From Acinetobacter bouvetii (lineage in GTDB: Bacteria > Pseudomonadota > Gammaproteobacteria > Pseudomonadales > Moraxellaceae), in NCBI RefSeq assembly GCF_902753875.1, contig NZ_CADDTS010000019.1:1-41773 (forward strand): 41,773 bases of DNA, given 5' to 3'. A program made the position numbers and the translations under genes. Of the stretch, positions 7,777 through 17,163 are shown one piece after another. The notes beneath the pieces were generated by a model, which was not told where the DNA came from, did no database searches, and was given only the letters and a program-made list of their open reading frames with translations. Position 1 is the first letter of the stretch. Every line of letters begins with the position of its first letter.

Positions 7777-10011
7777 TTATTGAGCAGATTCAAGTGCTGC
7801 ATTTAAAGTTGCACTTGGACGCATTACAGCATTTACTTTCGCTGTATCTACAGCATAGTAACCACCGATATCTGCAGCTTGACCTTGAACTTGTGCAAGT
7901 TCAGCAACGATTTTGTCTTCGTTTTCAGCCAACGCTTTTGCAAGTGGAGCGAATTTCGCTTTCAACTCAGCATCTTCGTCTTGAGCAGCAAGTGCTTCAG
8001 CCCAGAATTTAGCAAGATAGAAGTGGCTGCCACGGTTATCAAGCTCGCCAGTACGACGTGATGGTGACTTGTCGTTGTCTAGAAGTTTACCCGTTGCTTG
8101 GTCAAGTGACTTAGCAAGCAATTTCGCACGTGCATTGTCTTCTTTCAAGCCAAGCTCTTCTAGAGAAACTGCTAGAGCCAAGAACTCACCAAGTGAATCC
8201 CAACGCAAGTGGTTTTCTTCAACCAACTGTTGTACGTGTTTAGGAGCCGAACCGCCTGCACCTGTTTCGTACATGCCGCCGCCCGCCATTAACGGAACGA
8301 TAGACAACATTTTCGCTGAAGTACCCAATTCCATGATTGGGAACAAGTCTGTTAGGTAATCACGTAAGATGTTACCAGTTACTGAAATAGTATCCAGACC
8401 GCGAGCAACACGTTCAAGTGTGTAACGCATAGCACGTACTTGAGACATGATTTGGATGTCTAGACCGTCTGTGTCATGATCTTTCAAGTATTTTTCAACT
8501 TTTTTGATCACTTCGTTTTCGTGTGGACGGTACGGATCTAACCAGAAGATCGCTGGCATACCAGAGTTACGAGCACGTGTTACAGCAAGTTTAACCCAAT
8601 CTTGAATCGGAGCGTCTTTCACCTGACACATACGCCAGATATCGCCTTCTTCAACGTTTTGAGACATCAATACTTCGCCAGTTTCGATATCAACGATGTT
8701 TGCAACGCCAGCTTGAGCGATTTCAAATGTTTTATCGTGTGAACCGTATTCTTCAGCTTTTTGCGCCATCAAACCAACGTTAGGTACAGTACCCATAGTA
8801 CGTGGATCGAAGTTACCATTCCATTTACAGAAATTGATCATTTCTTGGTAAATACGTGCGAATGTAGATTCAGGCATTACAGCTTTACAGTCATAAGGTT
8901 TGCCGTCAGCGCCCCACATTTTACCGCCACCACGGATCATTGCAGGCATAGAAGCATCTACAATTACGTCGTTAGGTGAATGGAAGTTTGTGATGCCTTT
9001 AGCAGAATCAACCATTGCAAGTGCAGGACGGTGTTCTTGACAAGCATGTAAGTCTTCGATGATTTCTTCACGTAAAGAAGTTGGAAGAGTCTCGATTTTT
9101 TCGTAAAGACCAGCCATACCATTGTTGATGTTAATACCTAACTCATCAAACAGTTTGCCGTGCTTTTCAAAAGCTTCTTTGTAGTAAATCTTAACACAGT
9201 GACCAAATACGATTGGGTGTGACACTTTCATCATTGTCGCTTTCACGTGCAATGAGAACAAGATGCCAGCTTCGCGACAATCTTCGAGTTCTTTTTCATA
9301 GAAATCGCAAAGTGCTTTTTTGCTCATAAACATTGAGTCAATGATTTCGCCATCAAGAAGCGTAACTTTTGGCTTAAGCACAATGGTTTCACCAGACTTG
9401 GTGATAAGTTCCATTTTTACATTGCGTGCACGATCAAGTGTCATAGATTTTTCACCGTGGTAGAAGTCGCCTTCATCCATGTGAGACACGTGAGTTTGTG
9501 ACCATTGCTTCCACTCGCTCATAGAGTGCGGGTGTTTTTTCGCATAGTTTTTAACAGCAGTAGGTGCACGACGGTCAGAGTTACCTTCACGTAGTACTGG
9601 GTTAACAGCAGAACCTAAACATTTGCTGTAACGTGCTTTAATTGCTTTTTCGTCTTCTGTAGTCGGGTTTTCAGGATAGTCCGGCAATGCATAGCCTTTA
9701 GACTGAAGTTCCTTGATACATGCTGTCAACTGACCAACAGAAGCACTGATATTTGGAAGTTTGATGATGTTAGTGTCTGGATTTTGAGTCAGACGGCCTA
9801 GCTCAGCTAGGTTGTTTGGTACCTTTTGCTCGTCGCTTAGGTAGTCTGCGAATTCTGCGAGCACGCGTGCAGCTACAGAGATGTCAGTTTTAACAATCTC
9901 GATGCCAGCCGGCTTAGTAAAGGTCTCAATAATCGGCAGTAGTGAGTAGGTCGCTAACAGTGGCGCCTCATCGGTCAAAGTGTAAATGATTGTTGACTTT
10001 CCACCAGCCAT
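7777..10011 (-). CDS. icd: Monomeric NADP-dependent isocitrate dehydrogenase
   Basis: Oxidative decarboxylation of isocitrate to 2-oxoglutarate with NADP in the TCA cycle. The 744-residue length and the N-terminus [17 protein letters not shown] identify the large monomeric IDH class, unrelated in size to the 45-kDa dimeric enzyme. Conserved family blocks include [12 protein letters not shown] (about 137-148), the HPHSM segment and WLDPYRPHE near 500. Known Acinetobacter and Moraxellaceae carry this type. The start at 10011 has AAGGGG about eight bases upstream. The gene is monocistronic with its own terminator, and a remarkable hairpin lies about 110 bases upstream of the start. Confidence 0.95.
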   Translation of the reverse strand: MAGGKSTIIYTLTDEAPLLATYSLLPIIETFTKPAGIEIVKTDISVAARVLAEFADYLSDEQKVPNNLAELGRLTQNPDTNIIKLPNISASVGQLTACIKELQSKGYALPDYPENPTTEDEKAIKARYSKCLGSAVNPVLREGNSDRRAPTAVKNYAKKHPHSMSEWKQWSQTHVSHMDEGDFYHGEKSMTLDRARNVKMELITKSGETIVLKPKVTLLDGEIIDSMFMSKKALCDFYEKELEDCREAGILFSLHVKATMMKVSHPIVFGHCVKIYYKEAFEKHGKLFDELGININNGMAGLYEKIETLPTSLREEIIEDLHACQEHRPALAMVDSAKGITNFHSPNDVIVDASMPAMIRGGGKMWGADGKPYDCKAVMPESTFARIYQEMINFCKWNGNFDPRTMGTVPNVGLMAQKAEEYGSHDKTFEIAQAGVANIVDIETGEVLMSQNVEEGDIWRMCQVKDAPIQDWVKLAVTRARNSGMPAIFWLDPYRPHENEVIKKVEKYLKDHDTDGLDIQIMSQVRAMRYTLERVARGLDTISVTGNILRDYLTDLFPIMELGTSAKMLSIVPLMAGGGMYETGAGGSAPKHVQQLVEENHLRWDSLGEFLALAVSLEELGLKEDNARAKLLAKSLDQATGKLLDNDKSPSRRTGELDNRGSHFYLAKFWAEALAAQDEDAELKAKFAPLAKALAENEDKIVAELAQVQGQAADIGGYYAVDTAKVNAVMRPSATLNAALESAQ

Positions 10012-10119
10012 ATATAGCCCCTTTGCGTTGGATTGAGTTTTTTAGAACTGAACTTTTGGCTCAGTCCTTCGAACCGGTTTGCTTAAATAATACATTGAAA
10101 GTATCGGTGCCTTTGCACC

Positions 10120-10161
10120 TCAGCCACACAGCAATATCTTTGCATATTGCTGTGTGGCTGA
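10120..10161. repeat. Perfect 18-bp inverted repeat upstream of icd
   Basis: The left arm TCAGCCACACAGCAATAT (10120-10137), loop CTTTGC and the exactly complementary right arm (10144-10161) form a perfect hairpin. It lies about 110 bases upstream of the icd start codon, in the probable promoter or leader. No T run follows on either strand, so it is not an ordinary intrinsic terminator. It could be a leader structure, an operator for a large dimer, or a repeat remnant. Confidence 0.9.
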
Positions 10162-10764
10162 AAATTCGAATACATCAGTGTGGTTCACCAATGCGCATAT
10201 TCTACTTGAAATTTCCTCTCATTTCGAATACAGGACTGGTTAAGGCTCTATTTTGGCACCTAAATGCTGTGTTTATTGTATCAACGATGTTTTAGCTTAA
10301 AAAACAAATATTAACTATATTTATCAAATTGTTATATATGATTACACGTGCTTTTACTGATCAAAAAATAGGCTATTTGTTTTAACCATTTACAAACTAA
10401 TTACTTGCAACATGTTGGGTATCATGGAAATAAATTATTACTGACGCAATACAATGCAAATTTCTACTTTTAGGCGAATGAAAAATACTGCGATTGATCG
10501 TTCTTAACTCTCATTATTATAGATATGAAATCTAAATAACTTTAGACAGCAATTTCCTGCAATATATTTTTATCTTAAAACTATTTTGTGTCTGCTGTTT
10601 TAACTGGCTGATAAATGATCTAAAAACCACATCACTATTTTAAGGCATGATGAAATAACTTTAGGTCAAAATCTATTTGCATATTTTGAACGCTAAAGAA
10701 TTCACTAAATAATACCATCTGTATCCAATCCATCCATATAGATCAATAGCTATTGTATACAATA
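10162..10764. other. AT-rich non-coding spacer upstream of icd
   Basis: About 600 bases between the M61 peptidase terminator and the icd leader. I see no credible coding frame, tRNA or long repeat. TTCGAATAC occurs near 10165 and again near 10225. A 101-codon plus-strand frame at 9990-10295 begins inside icd, runs through the hairpin and was rejected. Confidence 0.4.
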
Positions 10765-10792
10765 AAAAACCGATGCCTAAGCACCGGTTTTT
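10765..10792 (-). terminator. Terminator of the M61 peptidase gene
   Basis: The arms AAAAACCGATGC (10765-10776) and GCACCGGTTTTT (10781-10792) pair with one mismatch around CTAA, with T residues at the end on the minus strand. The gene stops 25 bases before it. The core GCCTAAGCACCGGTTTTT is shared with the icd terminator. Confidence 0.85.
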
Positions 10793-10816
10793 CTTTAAAC
10801 AAACTTTTTTGAAATC

Positions 10817-12520
10817 TTAAGCACTTAACCATTTTTCAGCTTTGACTTGATCTTCAACTTTCAGTTCAACTTCAGTCAATTCATTGGCTAGTCCGCTCAG
10901 TTCAAACTGCATCAATTCATCACGGCGGAATGCATATACCGTGTAATCACCGGCGTGTTTTACATATTTGGCCAGCAGCTTTTCAGAGGCCTTAAGACCG
11001 TCTATGGCAATAATCACGTCATTGGCAGACAGACCTGCTTGTGCGGCTGCACTGTCACGGCGCACTTGTTGAATCATCACACCTTCAGCTTTATCAGCAA
11101 CTTTGAGTCCAAACGGCAAAGACTTGTCATTTTTAAGGTTGTAACTTAAACCAAACTCAGGGAACAACTGATCCAGCGGCAACTCATCTGTGGTGTTAAT
11201 CAGGTGATTAATTTGTTCTAACCAATCATCGCCAGTCAGGGCTTTACATAACTCGAAGATGGTGCGCTCATTCACCTGAATGCCATTTTGCGCATTTTCA
11301 TACAACTTACGCATCAAAGCATCCAGACTTGAACCACGTAAACGTAACCCTAGATCCAGACACAGGGCCACCAAACAGCCTTTGTTGTAATAGCTGGTAC
11401 CCGCGTTATTCGAGTTTTCATCCTGACGGTAGAACTTGACCCAGGCATCAAAACTGGATTCAGCCACGGTTTGAATGGCATGACCGGGGTTTTGTAAATA
11501 GCGGTCAATCTGTGCTTTTAACAGTTTCAGATAAGATTCCTGAGAAATAACGCCGCTGCGTAGCAAGATCAGGTCATCGTAGTACGAAGTAAAACCTTCA
11601 AAAATCCAAAGCAGCGAAGTATAGCCTTCCCTGTTCAGGTCGTAATTGACAAAGTTTTCAGGACGAATAAATTTCACCAGCCATGAGTGAAAATATTCGT
11701 GGCTACACAGTCCCAAGAAACGCTGATAATCTGCAGACGGTTCAGCCGGTTCATCTGCTTTCGGCAAGTCTTCACGCGGTGTAATCAGACTGGTGCTGTT
11801 GGGATGTTCCAGACCACCATAACTATTGCCCGTTGCCATGGTCATAAAGGTATAGTTGGAAAATGGCGCTGAACCAAACATGGAAATTTCTGTACTACAG
11901 ATTTTTTCAATATCCTGCTGCATACGCTGTGCATTCATGGCATGTTTGCCTGAAACCACAAACTCGTGCGGAATGCCATTGGCCTCAAAACTAAAACGGG
12001 TCTGATCGGCCAGTTCAAAGGGTGCATCAATCAGTTCTGCATAATTTTCAGCTTTTAAGGTAAAACGGCCTTTAACCAGACTTTTTGCAGCCAGTCCGGT
12101 CGCCAGCTGAAAATGCTTTAACTCATCCGGCAGAAAGACTTCGACTTCAACCGCTTTCTGTTCATGCCCTTCCAGACCAAGACAGACACAGGCCGGATTG
12201 ACATACAAACGGGTTTGATCGACATAGGCTCCACGCACTGACAGGTCATAGGCATATACATCATATTCCACCGTAATCAGCTCGTGATCAGTATTGAACA
12301 AACGCCATTTATTTTTTTCAAATTTTTGAATTTTTAAAGTGCGCCCCGCTTCATCAGAGGCCTTGACTGACTCAAGATGTTTTGAAAATTCACGAATCAA
12401 ATAGCTTCCCGGAATCCAGGTCGGTAAAGATAGAACTTGGGTAGGATCTGCTAAAAAACGAAGAGTCACGTGAATAAGATGCTGACGATAGTCGTCAAAT
12501 TCGATTTGATAATGCAACAT
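10817..12520 (-). CDS. M61-family metallopeptidase (glycyl aminopeptidase-like) with PDZ domain
   Basis: A 567-residue gluzincin-type zinc peptidase. The zinc motif HEYFH lies at residues 274-278, with the third-ligand region EGFTSYYDDL downstream and the M61 segment GGLEHPNS near 235. An all-beta N-terminal domain and a C-terminal PDZ domain (about 465-535, with the AAAQAGLSANDVIIAIDG core) complete the family layout. No signal peptide is seen, so it is probably cytoplasmic; the physiological substrate is unknown. I use the ATG at 12520 (MLHYQIEFDDY); a TTG at 12529 would add three residues. It appears monocistronic. Confidence 0.88.
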   Translation of the reverse strand: MLHYQIEFDDYRQHLIHVTLRFLADPTQVLSLPTWIPGSYLIREFSKHLESVKASDEAGRTLKIQKFEKNKWRLFNTDHELITVEYDVYAYDLSVRGAYVDQTRLYVNPACVCLGLEGHEQKAVEVEVFLPDELKHFQLATGLAAKSLVKGRFTLKAENYAELIDAPFELADQTRFSFEANGIPHEFVVSGKHAMNAQRMQQDIEKICSTEISMFGSAPFSNYTFMTMATGNSYGGLEHPNSTSLITPREDLPKADEPAEPSADYQRFLGLCSHEYFHSWLVKFIRPENFVNYDLNREGYTSLLWIFEGFTSYYDDLILLRSGVISQESYLKLLKAQIDRYLQNPGHAIQTVAESSFDAWVKFYRQDENSNNAGTSYYNKGCLVALCLDLGLRLRGSSLDALMRKLYENAQNGIQVNERTIFELCKALTGDDWLEQINHLINTTDELPLDQLFPEFGLSYNLKNDKSLPFGLKVADKAEGVMIQQVRRDSAAAQAGLSANDVIIAIDGLKASEKLLAKYVKHAGDYTVYAFRRDELMQFELSGLANELTEVELKVEDQVKAEKWLSA

Positions 12521-12701
12521 AATGGGCAATATAAAATTTAAAAAAGTGAACTTAACAATTAGCTTAGCATTTTTTTATCAAGCAATGCTGAACTGTCGCA
12601 ATTGTCTACAATTCCGACTAGCCATTCTGCAAAAAAAGGCATAGCATGCCTCATATTTTTTGCATTTTGAATGCCAACGGATTGGCCACTAAGGAAGATC
12701 A

Positions 12702-14012
12702 TTGAAAGCTGTCATCTACCTCCTCGCATCACTCAGTTTATTGTGCTCCACGCTAGTCAATGCCGCATTACTGAACCTTGTTCCTGAAAGTGTCGAAGCC
12801 CCGGCGTGGACCATTCTGGATACCCAATCAGGCCAAGTTATTGCAGAGCATAACAGTCATGAACAACGTGCTCCGGCATCCATGACCAAAATGATGGTTG
12901 CATACATTGCACTCAAAGAAATTCAAGCAGGACATTTAAAGAAAGATGAAATCATCACCGCTACACCTGTGGTCAAAATGGTGCAGTGGGATGAATCACA
13001 GATGTTCCTTAAAGAAGGACAACAGATTTCAGTCGATCAGTTATTGGCAGGCTTGGTGGTGATGTCAGCCAATGATGCTGCGGTGACTTTAGCAGAACGA
13101 ATTTCCGGTACTGTTCCGGCTTTCATTGCACGCATGAATAAAGAAGCCCAAGCTTTGGGAATGAAGGATACGCATTTTGCCAATGCACCAGGTGTGACCA
13201 TGCCGGATCATTTTTCCTCTGCGCATGATATGGCACTCCTGGGACAGGCATTAACGATTCAAACCCCTGAATATCTGCACTATTCAGTAATGCCAAGTTT
13301 CAGCTTTAACCAACGCTTTCACCGTGCAACCAATCTGGCACTCAAATTCGATCCAAGTGTAGATGGTTTAAAAACCGGCTTTACCAAAGCGGCCGGTTAT
13401 AACCTGGCATTGACCGCACACCGACCGACTGGAAATCCGGCATTACCGGAACGTCGCCTGATTGTGGTGGTTATGGGCACCAAAAATGCCTTAAAACGTG
13501 CTGAAGTGGCGCATACCCTCTTGGACATGGCTTATACCTATACCCGCAACGAAGTGGCCATTAAAGATAAACAACTGATTGCCGAATTACCGGTAATCAA
13601 ATCCACTCTAAAAATGTTTAAGCTGGAAACCAAACAACCGCAAATTGTGACCACTTCTTTATATGAACAACCTTACGCCATTGACCTGAAAGCTTACGAC
13701 ACGGTCAATCAGCGGATTATGCTGAATACCGGTAATGGCACCATTCAAGCCATTGAACCTTTACAGGAAACCAAGACCCACTTAAATGTGAAAATTAATG
13801 AACAGTTACTGACTGCCCCTTTGGCCAAAGTTATGCAACTGGCTACGGTACAGGTCTATCAGAACAATCAGTTGATTCGAACCATTGCCATTGAAGATGA
13901 TGTGCAGATTGAAGAAGCCAATTTTTTCCAGAAAATCGCGATCTGGTTTAAACAGCTTTTTTCTTTTTTCTCCAGTGATGAAGTTAAAGTCAAAACTTAT
14001 CCTCTAGGCTAA
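12702..14012 (+). CDS. dacC: D-alanyl-D-alanine carboxypeptidase (PBP5/6 family)
   Basis: Removes the terminal D-alanine from peptidoglycan pentapeptides in the periplasm. The 436-residue protein has an N-terminal signal peptide (about residues 1-21), the active-site motifs SMTK at 60-63, SAN at 122-124 and KTG at 224-226, and a C-terminal beta domain followed by an amphipathic tail (FFQKIAIWFKQLFSFF) that anchors these enzymes to the inner membrane. It begins with TTG at 12702 behind AAGGAAG. The symbol dacC follows common Acinetobacter usage; dacA is equally possible. Confidence 0.92.
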   Translation: MKAVIYLLASLSLLCSTLVNAALLNLVPESVEAPAWTILDTQSGQVIAEHNSHEQRAPASMTKMMVAYIALKEIQAGHLKKDEIITATPVVKMVQWDESQMFLKEGQQISVDQLLAGLVVMSANDAAVTLAERISGTVPAFIARMNKEAQALGMKDTHFANAPGVTMPDHFSSAHDMALLGQALTIQTPEYLHYSVMPSFSFNQRFHRATNLALKFDPSVDGLKTGFTKAAGYNLALTAHRPTGNPALPERRLIVVVMGTKNALKRAEVAHTLLDMAYTYTRNEVAIKDKQLIAELPVIKSTLKMFKLETKQPQIVTTSLYEQPYAIDLKAYDTVNQRIMLNTGNGTIQAIEPLQETKTHLNVKINEQLLTAPLAKVMQLATVQVYQNNQLIRTIAIEDDVQIEEANFFQKIAIWFKQLFSFFSSDEVKVKTYPLG

Positions 14013-14088
14013 TTAGGTGACATTTCTTTAAATTATGTAAGTTGTATAACAATTTCAACCGAAGCAATACATTGAAGATGGCATATTC

Positions 14089-14353
14089 GGGTCTGTTGAT
14101 ACTTCATCTATGTTTGCGACTGCGAGTATTTTTAGGCGATACAAGGCGTGAAATACAAAATTTAGTCATTCTAAATGCGTAGTTCACAACGACGTAGCGT
14201 CAAAAAATACTCTAGTCCCGAAGGGTTGTGGCTAAAATTATCACAGACTTCGTCATGAAACTTGAAAATGGAACCACCATTTTTTGCATTTCCTTCCTTG
14301 TCTGTTCAATTTTAGCCTACAACGCAAGCCATTTATGAAATGTCAACAGACCC
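14089..14353. mobile_element. MITE-like element with terminal inverted repeats
   Basis: The left end GGGTCTGTTGATACTTCAT (14089-14107) and the reverse complement of 14335-14353, GGGTCTGTTGACATTTCAT, match at 17 of 19 positions. The element is 265 bp, has no transposase frame and is folded inside: GAGTATTTTT at 14124-14133 pairs with 14203-14212, and TTGTGGCTAAAATT near 14226 pairs with AATTTTAGCCTACAA near 14308. No convincing target duplication is visible, although TATT precedes both ends in mirror form. It fits a non-autonomous miniature transposon mobilised by an unidentified IS. It ends only 46 bases before the ndh start. Confidence 0.7.
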
Positions 14354-14399
14354 TAATACCATCTTTTTTTTCGTCTTTAAAATAATAAACAGGTTAAAA

Positions 14400-15683
14400 A
14401 TGAGTACTCTTCATAAAATCGTAATTATTGGTGGTGGCGCAGGTGGACTGGAACTGGCCACTCAACTGGGCAGTGCTTTAGGTAAAACGAATAAAGCACA
14501 AATCACTTTAGTCGACCAGAAACTGACTCATATCTGGAAACCGCTGCTCCATGAAATTGCAGCCGGTAGCCTCAACCCTCACGCTGAAGAAACCAATTAT
14601 TTTGCCCATGCCTCCAAACATCATTATCAGTTTGTTTTGGGCCGTTTTATCGATATCGACTCAGACAGCAAACAAGTCATTCTTGAAACTGAACCATCCA
14701 AATATGCTCAAGCTCAAAACACCCTGCGTTTAGATTACGACACCCTGATTATTAGCATCGGCTCAACATCCAACGATTTTAATACTGAGGGCGTGAAACA
14801 GTATTGCCATTTCCTTGATAACCGCAAGCAAGCAGATGTGTTTCAACAAGATTTACTGCATTTATATCTGGCCGCACAAAACCATGATCATAGCCGTAAA
14901 TTGAACATTGCTATTGTGGGTGCAGGTGCTACCGGCGTTGAGCTGGCTGCTGAACTGGCCGAAGCCAAACAGAGTTTTTTTAAATATGGTTTAAATAAAA
15001 TTGACCCGCAACAGGTCAAGATCACGCTGATTGAAGCCGCTAAACGGATTTTGCCTGCACTTTCAGAAACCGTGGCCGGGCATACGCAGCATCAACTTGA
15101 GCAATTTGGCATTCAGGTATTGACCCAGCATCGGGTGGCCAAAGTTGATGCTGACAAGATTTACTTTGCAGATGGATCATCCATTGATTCAGACCTGAAA
15201 GTCTGGGCAGCCGGTATTAAAGCACCGGCGGTACTGGCACAGTTAAACAGCTTTGAAAAAGACAACATTCACCGTCTAAAAGTGTATGCCACGCTGCAAA
15301 CCCTGTCTGACCCGAATGTGTTTGCCTTTGGAGACTGTGCGCATTGTCAGCCTGTCGCGGATGAACCGGTGCTCGGTCCGCGTGCCCAAGTGGCCAGCCA
15401 GCAAGCCAGTTTTCTGGTCGATGCCATGAAGGCTCGGGTTCAAGGCAAGCCTCAGCCCATGTTCAAATTTTCCGACAAAGGTTCACTGGTGTCATTAAGC
15501 CATCATAAAGCTGTTGGAGAATTACTCGGGCAAGTGAATGTGCAAGGATTTCTGGCAAAAACCATGTATGTGTCTTTATATCGGCTGCATCAAGCTGCGA
15601 TTCATGGTTATACGCATGCAGGGCTGTTGACGGTTAAGGATTTTGTGACAAGAAAAACCGGTCCAAAGATAAAATTGCATTGA
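14400..15683 (+). CDS. ndh: Type II NADH dehydrogenase
   Basis: Single-subunit flavoprotein that passes electrons from NADH to quinone at the inner membrane without pumping protons. The 427-residue product has the FAD-binding dinucleotide motif IIGGGAGGLELA at residues 9-20, the NADH-binding motif VGAGATGVELAAELAEA in the middle, and the second FAD block NVFAFGDCAH near 310. The C-terminus is the usual membrane-associated part. The frame opens 20 codons earlier inside the MITE-like element, but MSTLHKIVIIGG at 14400 is the family-like start. Only 46 bases separate the element from this start, so the promoter probably lies within or is altered by it. Confidence 0.9.
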   Translation: MSTLHKIVIIGGGAGGLELATQLGSALGKTNKAQITLVDQKLTHIWKPLLHEIAAGSLNPHAEETNYFAHASKHHYQFVLGRFIDIDSDSKQVILETEPSKYAQAQNTLRLDYDTLIISIGSTSNDFNTEGVKQYCHFLDNRKQADVFQQDLLHLYLAAQNHDHSRKLNIAIVGAGATGVELAAELAEAKQSFFKYGLNKIDPQQVKITLIEAAKRILPALSETVAGHTQHQLEQFGIQVLTQHRVAKVDADKIYFADGSSIDSDLKVWAAGIKAPAVLAQLNSFEKDNIHRLKVYATLQTLSDPNVFAFGDCAHCQPVADEPVLGPRAQVASQQASFLVDAMKARVQGKPQPMFKFSDKGSLVSLSHHKAVGELLGQVNVQGFLAKTMYVSLYRLHQAAIHGYTHAGLLTVKDFVTRKTGPKIKLH

Positions 15684-15817
15684 AATTTTAAAAACCGTCC
15701 CTATTATTAACAAAATGTCATAAAAACCTGAAAAATGCAGATTTTTGATAAATCTAGTCTACAAAACCTGCTTTTCACTTTATGATGTACCCTTAAAAAA
15801 TTGAATGGATCAATAAC

Positions 15818-16300
15818 ATGACTGCTATTGCAAATGACCTCGTGGTTTCTTTCCACTACACGTTGACTAACGCAGAAGGCGAAACTCTCGACCAATCACA
15901 AGGTGAACCACTTGCATATTTGCACGGTGCAGGTAACATCATCCCTGGTTTAGAAAATGCTTTAGAAGGCAAAACTGTTGGTGAAAAATTCACTGTAAAC
16001 GTTCCTGCTGCTGAAGGTTATGGCGAATACAACCCTGACCTAGTACAAGAAGTTCCTGCACAAATGTTCCAAGGTGTAGATAACATCCAACCTGGTATGC
16101 AATTCCAAGCTCAAACTGATGATGGTGTTCAAATCGTCACTGTTAAAGCTGTTGAAGGCGACAATGTTGTTGTAGATGCAAACTTCCCACTTGCTGGTCA
16201 AGATTTGACTTTCGAAGTTGAAATCGTTGAAATTCGTGCAGCTTCTGCTGAAGAATTAGAACACGGTCACGTACACGGTGCGGGTGGTCATCACCACTAA
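15818..16300 (+). CDS. slyD: FKBP-type peptidyl-prolyl isomerase SlyD
   Basis: Catalyses cis-trans isomerisation of proline bonds and acts as a chaperone. The 160-residue protein has the split FKBP domain with an inserted IF domain, the family phrases VVSFHYTLTNAEGETLDQS and YLHGAGNIIPGLENALEGK (about 30-55), and a short histidine-rich metal-binding tail, HGHVHGAGGHHH. The tail is shorter than that of E. coli SlyD (196 residues). A TATGAT box at 15781-15786, 17 bp downstream of TCTACA, may be its promoter. The strong terminator just downstream makes it monocistronic. Confidence 0.92.
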   Translation: MTAIANDLVVSFHYTLTNAEGETLDQSQGEPLAYLHGAGNIIPGLENALEGKTVGEKFTVNVPAAEGYGEYNPDLVQEVPAQMFQGVDNIQPGMQFQAQTDDGVQIVTVKAVEGDNVVVDANFPLAGQDLTFEVEIVEIRAASAEELEHGHVHGAGGHHH

Positions 16301-16320
16301 GATCGGTTCCGGTCATAAAA

Positions 16321-16346
16321 GGCAAAGTATTTACTTTGCCTTTTTT
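16321..16346 (+). terminator. Terminator of slyD
   Basis: A perfect 9-bp stem, GGCAAAGTA (16321-16329) with TACTTTGCC (16332-16340), is followed by six T residues, 20 bases after the slyD stop. The remaining spacer to 16548 is AT-rich and holds no gene that I can see. Confidence 0.9.
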
Positions 16347-16548
16347 ATTGCTTAAAGCCAGCTGTTTTTAAGATTTATACTTTTGCTAATGCCTTACTGC
16401 TTGAATTTCTGAACCGATATAAAAATATCTAACCAGCTGCCTTCTATCTATTCGACAAAAATATAAATCTCAAAAAATACAGATGTCATTTCAAAGTGAA
16501 GATTTTGATCTAAGAAATCATCTTTTAAAATCAGTTTCAGATTGACAT

Positions 16549-16573
16549 AAAAAAGCCATTTGGAGCGATGGCT
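16549..16573 (-). terminator. Terminator of rnk
   Basis: On the minus strand AGCCAT (from 16573) pairs with ATGGCT (ending 16554) across an eight-base loop and is followed by five or more T residues. It lies about 60 bases past the rnk stop. Confidence 0.7.
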
Positions 16574-16633
16574 GGATAGATCAAGACTATTCATACAACG
16601 GAAATAATTGATTTAAACAGATGCTGTAAAAAA

Positions 16634-17038
16634 TTATAGATAATCACCTTCACGTTCCGGCTGATACAGCACTTTTTCAATTTTGACTTTCATTAAATGA
16701 CCATCCGGCTGTGGCCATTCTATTTCCTGCCCTTCCGTTAATCCTAAAATTGCTGCTCCAACGGGTGCCAGTACATTCACCTGCCCTTTCTCACCCATAA
16801 AGTCATGCGGATATACCAGAGTAATAGTGGTCGGTTCACTCGCAGGTGCAATGGTAATCAGCACACGTGCATTCATGGTCACCACATTTGCAGGAACATC
16901 TTTTGGTGCAACCACTTCTGCACGCGCAAGTTCATCTTCAAGGTGTTGCATGGTTGGAGTGATTTTAGATTGATGCTCCAGCATGGTTTCTAAACGTTCC
17001 AGATCTTGCTTTGAAATAATAATAGTGGGTTTATTCAT
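16634..17038 (-). CDS. rnk: Nucleoside diphosphate kinase regulator Rnk
   Basis: A 134-residue member of the GreA/GreB superfamily that binds RNA polymerase; in other bacteria it affects nucleoside diphosphate kinase levels and nucleotide balance. The N-terminal coiled part is short (IIISKQDLERLETMLEHQ), and the C-terminal FKBP-like domain shows VYPHDFMGEKGQVNVLAPVG and AILGLTEGQEIEWPQPDG (about 79-111), typical of Rnk. The start at 17038 is well placed, with AGGATAA upstream on the minus strand. It is divergent from the next gene and has its own terminator. Confidence 0.88.
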   Translation of the reverse strand: MNKPTIIISKQDLERLETMLEHQSKITPTMQHLEDELARAEVVAPKDVPANVVTMNARVLITIAPASEPTTITLVYPHDFMGEKGQVNVLAPVGAAILGLTEGQEIEWPQPDGHLMKVKIEKVLYQPEREGDYL

Positions 17039-17163
17039 AACAATTTATCCTGCTGTTTTATCAGTATATTTTTAAAAAATTTTTCTTTATCAGATATACG
17101 ATTTAATATTTCATTGTTAGTATAGCGATTAATAACCATAACTTCATTCAAAACTACAACGCT

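Noticed and set aside
9990..10295. 101-codon plus-strand frame overlapping the icd start
   Set aside because: It begins inside icd, crosses the 18-bp hairpin and the icd leader, and has no protein-like features.
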